NCBI GenBank assembly: GCA_004431415.1
Contig: QPMI01000666.1
Coordinates: 69,501 to 133,500, forward strand
Source of the DNA: Cyanophora paradoxa
Taxonomy: Eukaryota; Glaucocystophyceae; Cyanophorales; Cyanophoraceae
Direction of reading: 5' to 3'
DNA length: 64,000 nt
A model generated the notes under the pieces. That model was given only the letters and a program-made list of their open reading frames with translations, was not told the DNA's origin and did not search any database. Positions 61,107 to 64,000 of this stretch are shown piece by piece. Each line of letters begins with the position of its first letter. The first letter of the stretch is position 1. The translations under genes were made by a program, and so were the position numbers.

Positions 61107-61448
61107 TCACGGGCGCCGGAACTCCATCGAGTCGCCGCGCCAGTACTTGTTGCCGGAGGCGAGCAGCTTCATCGGCTCGCCCGTCGAATCGTGCTTCCAG
61201 GCCTCGCCGTCCCAGAGGGCCGTGCCGCCGTCCTCTAGCTTGAGGCGGTGGCCCGGCTCGAGCCGGTTGCCGTCGAGCATGCGGCCGGCCATGAGCGCCA
61301 GGTCCCACTCGGTGAGGTTGCGCTGCTCTGCGGGGGTGAGGCCGCGCTCGACGCGCTCGGGCTGGCGCGCCTCGCGCTCCATGCGGCTGAGGCCCACCAG
61401 GAAGAAGATGGGCAGGGCAAAGGCCATGAGATCTAGCAGGGCCTCCAT
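61107..61448 (-). CDS. N-terminally anchored island protein, 113 aa
   Basis: ATG at 61448 gives MEALLDLMAFALPIFFLVGL, a single hydrophobic helix at the very start, followed by Arg-rich text (SRMEREARQPERVERG) so that the rest likely stays inside. Then TPAEQRNLTEWDLALMAGRML and a small globular part with GHRLKLEDGGTALWDGEAW and NKYWRGDSMEFRRP. The LEDGG...LWDGEAWKHDS text looks like a beta-hairpin repeat. No family recognised. Confidence 0.65.
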   Translation of the reverse strand: MEALLDLMAFALPIFFLVGLSRMEREARQPERVERGLTPAEQRNLTEWDLALMAGRMLDGNRLEPGHRLKLEDGGTALWDGEAWKHDSTGEPMKLLASGNKYWRGDSMEFRRP

Positions 61449-61459
61449 TGAGGAGGGAC

Positions 61460-61747
61460 TTAGAAAAGGTTCCGGACCAGGCCCGAGAGCTGCGGGCCCA
61501 GGCGCCGGGCGGCGTAGTAGAGCGCGGCCGCCGCCGCCGCAAGGATCAGCAGGCGCGGCGGGCCGCGCGCCGGCTCCTCCAGCGTCAGGTCCACGGTCTC
61601 CGGCCCGCGCGCCGGAGCCGCCAGGATCTCGGGCTCGGAGCAGAGGGACTTGGGCCCACGGCGGCGGCGCTGCTTGGGCGCCGAGGCGGCGGCGGTGAGA
61701 AGGTCCTCAGGCTCCTGCTTGATACCTGCGCAGTCAGTAAAGTCCAT
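61460..61747 (-). CDS. tail-anchored island protein, 95 aa
   Basis: ATG at 61747 (MDFTDCAGIKQEPEDLL). Contains IKQEPED, which resembles a SUMO-acceptor site, and a basic patch KQRRRRGPKS. Next is ETVDLTLEEP, which resembles a SUMO-interacting motif (V-D-L-T), then a C-terminal helix RLLILAAAAAALYYAARRL. The motif pairing is by eye only. The start is 12 bp from the next gene's stop upstream on the same strand. A copy of promoter module M lies upstream at 61810-61918. Confidence 0.6.
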   Translation of the reverse strand: MDFTDCAGIKQEPEDLLTAAASAPKQRRRRGPKSLCSEPEILAAPARGPETVDLTLEEPARGPPRLLILAAAAAALYYAARRLGPQLSGLVRNLF

Positions 61748-61809
61748 GCTTGCTGGGTACCTTGGAAAATTGTGGGAGGCGTCCGGAGATTGCGAACGTA
61801 GGAGGGGGG

Positions 61810-61918
61810 AGAAATGACGCGGACGCAAAAGATTCCGTCATGGGTTTTCCGTCATGGGCTGGAACTTGGACTCGGGACTCGGCCGGGAATTCTCCTGGTA
61901 AGTTCGAGACTTGAACTC
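61810..61918 (-). promoter_or_regulatory. promoter-like module M, copy 1 (leftward)
   Basis: In minus-strand sense: CGAGTCCAAGTTCCAGCCC, then ATGACGGAA twice (tandem CCCATGACGGAA), then a GCGTCCGCGTCA box and TTCTCCCCCC. Positioned 65-170 bp before the start at 61747. Confidence 0.7.
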
Positions 61919-62002
61919 GGCGGGGTACCCCCTATGTCCAAATGCCCTAGTGTCCCAGAGTCCTAGTGTCCTAGTGTCCTAGTAGTACTAAGTAGTACTA
62001 AG

Positions 62003-62173
62003 TAGGTGGTATCGATATCTAGCTAGCTAGCGCTAGCGCTTGCTTAATTAATTACCTGAAAGGTTGCGGAGGTTGCGGACGCGTCACAATTCCGTCATGG
62101 GTTTTCCGTCATGGGCTGGAACTTGGACTCGGGACTCGGCCGGGAATTCTCCTGGTAAGTTCGAGACTTGAAC
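62003..62173 (-). promoter_or_regulatory. module M copy 2 and left arm of a long inverted repeat
   Basis: Carries the double CCCATGACGGAA core, GTGACGCGTCCGCAACC, CTTTCAGGTAATTAATTAAG and AGCGCTAGC. Its reverse complement is at about 62372-62518 with two small insertions; 62084-62173 also matches copy 1. Confidence 0.75.
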
Positions 62174-62360
62174 AAGAACGACGTACCCCTCCTATGACCG
62201 TTCTATACTACATTAAAGTATTCATTGATTGTGAATAACGATAATGTCATAGCAACTTCAGTATGATGTCATAGCAACTTGAAATTACCTTCAAGTCGAA
62301 TAGAGGGGTACAGAGTCGGTACGTTAGACTTGACAAAAACACGTGTATTTTTTTACGCCG
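62174..62360. other. AT-rich spacer between inverted-repeat arms
   Basis: Much lower GC than its surroundings. Holds a direct repeat ATGTCATAGCAACTT (near 62246 and 62267) and an inverted pair GTACCCCTCCTAT / ATAGAGGGGTAC. No coding frame. Confidence 0.6.
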
Positions 62361-62518
62361 AGTTTTGCGGCCGAGTCCCGAGTCCAAGTTCCAGCCCATG
62401 ACGGAAAACCCATGACGGAATTGTGACGCGTCCGCAACCTCCGCAACCTTTCAGGTAAATGTCAGGTAACTTCAGGTTAATTAATTAAGCAAGCGCTAGC
62501 AAGCACTAGCTAGATATC
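62361..62518 (+). promoter_or_regulatory. module M copy 3 and right arm of the inverted repeat
   Basis: CGAGTCCCGAGTCCAAGTTC, CCCATGACGGAA twice, TTGTGACGCGTCCGCAACC, TTTCAGGTAA, TTAATTAATTAAGCAAGCGC. It ends where the minus-strand gene 62517-62945 stops, so it does not face a gene start inside the window. Confidence 0.75.
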
Positions 62519-62945
62519 ACAGCTCTACCTTGCCCAAGTTGATGGTATCTAGCAAGGCCTGCTCCTCCAAGTCTGCACCACCACCGCCTCCCAGCGCTAG
62601 CGCTAGCTCGATACCGCCTCCGGCCTTGATCTCCCTTGGCTCCAGCCACCTGAGAGGCTCAGGCCACCTCCTCCTGGTGAAGCCGGTATCGTTGCTCTTG
62701 TCCAGCTTGAGGTAGCGGTAGGGCGCCGGCGCCGGCCAGTCCGGCCTGTGGCCGCTTGCCTCCTTGGCTATGTCCTTGGGCCTACGCGGTCGCAGGTCCG
62801 CCTTGGCCTTCGCCCTCTGCAGGGGGCCCAGCGCCTTGAACTTCGGTGCCTTGGTCGCCGGCAGGGCCTTGGGCTGGGGCTTCTGGGGCTTCTGCATCTT
62901 CACCGCCTTGGGCTTCGGCATCCTTGGCTGCTTCGATTTCGGCAT
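62517..62945 (-). CDS. basic island protein, 142 aa
   Basis: ATG at 62945, inside the previous gene in another frame. Residues 1-60 are Lys/Pro/Gln-rich (MPKSKQPRMPKPKAVKMQ), like DNA-condensing or virion core proteins; then DWPAPAPYRYLKLDKS, GFTRRRWPEPLRWLEPREI and a Gly-rich tail. Overlaps the upstream gene by about 164 bp. The repeated KPK/QKPQ pattern may make the overlapping frame look open by chance, so one of the two may be shorter than drawn. Confidence 0.55.
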   Translation of the reverse strand: MPKSKQPRMPKPKAVKMQKPQKPQPKALPATKAPKFKALGPLQRAKAKADLRPRRPKDIAKEASGHRPDWPAPAPYRYLKLDKSNDTGFTRRRWPEPLRWLEPREIKAGGGIELALALGGGGGADLEEQALLDTINLGKVEL

Positions 62946-63183
62946 ACTTCTTGCTCATAAATGAGAAAAGCGCCTCAAAGTCTGCCTTTATCTCCTCCTT
63001 GGACCAGGATGTCATCTGATCCGGGTCACCTGAGAACGGCGCATCGAACGCCACGTGGAGCGATTTGCAGGCCTGGGCAATCATTGGCTCGGGCCATGCC
63101 AGCTCGATCAGCTGAAGGTAGATGTTGAGGGCCTTGTCGAGCTTGGCGCCCTGGGAGACCAGCTGGGAGATGGCGGGCTCCAT
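62782..63183 (-). CDS. helical island protein, 133 aa, overlapping its neighbour
   Basis: ATG at 63183 gives MEPAISQLVSQGAKLDKAL, LNIYLQLIELAWPEPMIAQ, DPDQMTSWSKEEIKADFEAL, FSFMSKKYAEIEAAK. This is a compact helical domain of about 85 residues. From 62930 the frame turns into an Ala/Glu/Gln/Gly-rich tail that is the shadow of the basic gene's KPKP repeats. Either the tail is real, or a frame change leads from this gene into the basic one. It lies just downstream (leftward) of a divergent module M copy at 63240. Confidence 0.55.
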   Translation of the reverse strand: MEPAISQLVSQGAKLDKALNIYLQLIELAWPEPMIAQACKSLHVAFDAPFSGDPDQMTSWSKEEIKADFEALFSFMSKKYAEIEAAKDAEAQGGEDAEAPEAPAQGPAGDQGTEVQGAGPPAEGEGQGGPATA

Positions 63184-63239
63184 GGTGGGTAGACTAGCAT
63201 CAGAAAATGGCGCCAAGTTCGAATCTATTTTTTTACCGG

Positions 63240-63444
63240 GAGAGTTTGGGCCCGAGTCCCAGGTCCAAGTTCCAGCCCATGACGGAAAAACCCATGACGG
63301 AATCTTTCGCGTCCGCGTCACTTCTCCCCCCCCCCTCCTCAGGTGAGCGCTCACCTGAACCTCACCTGAACGGCCTCTATAAGCACGCGGCACGCGGCGT
63401 TCCCCTCACACTCTCAATCTCTCTCAACGCAACCAGCAAGCAAC
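63240..63444 (+). promoter_or_regulatory. module M copy 4 plus TATA-type core promoter of the 63445 gene
   Basis: CCGAGTCCCAGGTCCAAGTT, CCCATGACGGAA twice (one extra A), CGCGTCCGCGTCACTTCTCC and a C run, as in copy 1. Then GTGAGCGCTCACCTGA palindrome, CTCACCTGA, and CTCTATAAGCAC (TATA-like, near 63375), followed by CCCCTCACACTCTCAATC before the ATG at 63445. Confidence 0.7.
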
Positions 63445-63918
63445 ATGGCCCTTGTTGCCCAGTTCTTCGTCGAGGAATACACCGTGCGCGTGATCGGCGA
63501 GCCCATTGACCGCGAGGTGGAAGTTCTCAAGGACGGCAAAGTAGACGACTGCAAGGACTGCCCCGGTAAGATCCTCCTCATGAAGCTCTCCGACGATGGC
63601 TTCTCCTTCACCCTGGTCTCCTGCGCCAAGACCCAAACCGGACAGACGGCCTACATCGTGACCTTCTCCGCGGGGCGCCTGAACTGCACGCATGTTCAAG
63701 TACCCGAGTGGGCCTCGTTCTGCGCGGCGATCTCTCCCTCAGGCCGCTCCCTCGCCTACACATTCTTTGAGGGGTATCAGTGCAACATCTGGGTCTTGCG
63801 GAGGCAGATGGGCTCCCCCCAGATGAAGGTCGATCAGCTGCACCAGCAGTGCGGCTACCCCTTTAGCCTTGACGATAGGATGATTTCCTTTGATCTTGAT
63901 GGCTCTGTATCCCTCTGA
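63445..63918 (+). CDS. unknown island protein, 157 aa
   Basis: An unbroken frame from ATG 63445 (MALVAQFFVEEYTVRVIG) to 63918. Predominantly beta-strand text: REVEVLKDGKVDDCKDC, KILLMKLSDDGFSFTLVSC, TAYIVTFSAGRLNCTHV, SLAYTFFEGYQCNIWVLR, PFSLDDRMISFDLDGSVSL. It has six or more cysteines and no signal peptide or membrane span. The strand-rich design and its own strong promoter region suggest a structural or abundant protein (inference). No family recognised. Balanced codon use and intact frame contrast with the broken genes further left. Confidence 0.7.
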   Translation: MALVAQFFVEEYTVRVIGEPIDREVEVLKDGKVDDCKDCPGKILLMKLSDDGFSFTLVSCAKTQTGQTAYIVTFSAGRLNCTHVQVPEWASFCAAISPSGRSLAYTFFEGYQCNIWVLRRQMGSPQMKVDQLHQQCGYPFSLDDRMISFDLDGSVSL

Positions 63919-63949
63919 AATTGAACGCGTGTTTTCTGACTTCGTCTGA

Positions 63950-64000
63950 AGCTCACCTGACGCGGGGCCTTAAGAGGGGCACGGGGCCTCGGTTCCTCAC
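63950..64000 (+). promoter_or_regulatory. second late-type core promoter at the window edge
   Basis: CTCACCTGACGCGGGGC, CTTAAGAGG and TTCCTCAC repeat, with similar spacing, the CTCACCTGA, CTATAAGC and TCCCCTCAC series of 63355-63410. A further rightward gene is expected beyond the edge. Confidence 0.55.

Noticed and set aside
50126-64000. Island as an ordinary bacterial contaminant or prophage
   Set aside because: No ribosome-binding sites, ATG-TATA spacing of eukaryotic type at 63375/63445, and the helicase family and tail-anchored proteins fit eukaryotic viruses better; a misjoined contig cannot be ruled out.

Overview
The window reads as nuclear DNA of a photosynthetic protist with a primary plastid, joined on its right side to a virus-derived island. 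Host evidence: GC-rich protein genes cut by many short GT-AG introns (39 to about 100 nt, a few apparently GC-AG), and strictly eukaryotic proteins: nuclear cap-binding CBP80, Prp22/DHX8, eIF5A, RNase P Rpp30, an ELL-like elongation factor and a complex III small subunit. There are also four plastid-type proteins: enolase, a CPBP protease, the ferredoxin-thioredoxin reductase catalytic chain and Ccs1. All four start with Phe at residue 3 or 4 (MAAF, MAF, MAAF, MSF) and lack a secretory signal peptide. That pattern is known for glaucophytes and red algae. With so many introns, a glaucophyte such as Cyanophora is my best guess (inference).

Layout. 0-4.2 kb: end of an ELL-like gene (+) and an unrecognised spliced gene (-). 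5.0-9.7 kb: an RS-rich FHA protein (-) diverging from plastid enolase (+). 10.4-20.1 kb: a secreted Cys-rich protein, a CPBP protease, CBP80 and FTR catalytic chain, all minus. 20.4-21.9 kb: a decayed PD-(D/E)XK nuclease-like locus whose N-terminal part recurs inverted at 45.7 kb. 22.2-28.2 kb: eIF5A and Prp22/DHX8, convergent. 30.1-34.8 kb: a GRAM plus DIL protein. 34.9-36.6 kb: a tiny QCR10-like gene and Rpp30. 36.6-40.9 kb: mostly repeats, with a broken ATG12-like fragment. 41.0-45.6 kb: a large secreted/multipass NHL-repeat protein. 47.4-49.7 kb: plastid Ccs1.

From about 50.1 kb to the right edge the style changes. Genes are close-packed and intron-free, and most encode small proteins without cellular relatives that I recognise. 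Only two have recognisable functions: a YqaJ/lambda-type recombination exonuclease (51.6 kb) and a long protein carrying a herpesvirus-origin-binding-type SF2 helicase (53.1-56.7 kb). Around them lie two tandem paralogues, a set of small single-span membrane proteins, repeated promoter-like modules, and at least six near-palindromes with GC arms and an AT core. I read this as an endogenous or integrated dsDNA virus or virus-like transposon (Polinton-like, virophage or giant-virus relative). No capsid or packaging ATPase gene is visible, and the island runs past the window end. Several island genes carry single-base frameshifts, mostly at G or C runs, and the helicase gene holds an exact 557-bp tandem duplication. 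The island is therefore either decaying or contains assembly errors.

Possible logic of the island: the exonuclease and helicase would run replication and recombination, with the AT-core palindromes beside the helicase as candidate origins. The small membrane and basic proteins from 57.6 kb onward would be virion or late functions driven by shared promoter modules.
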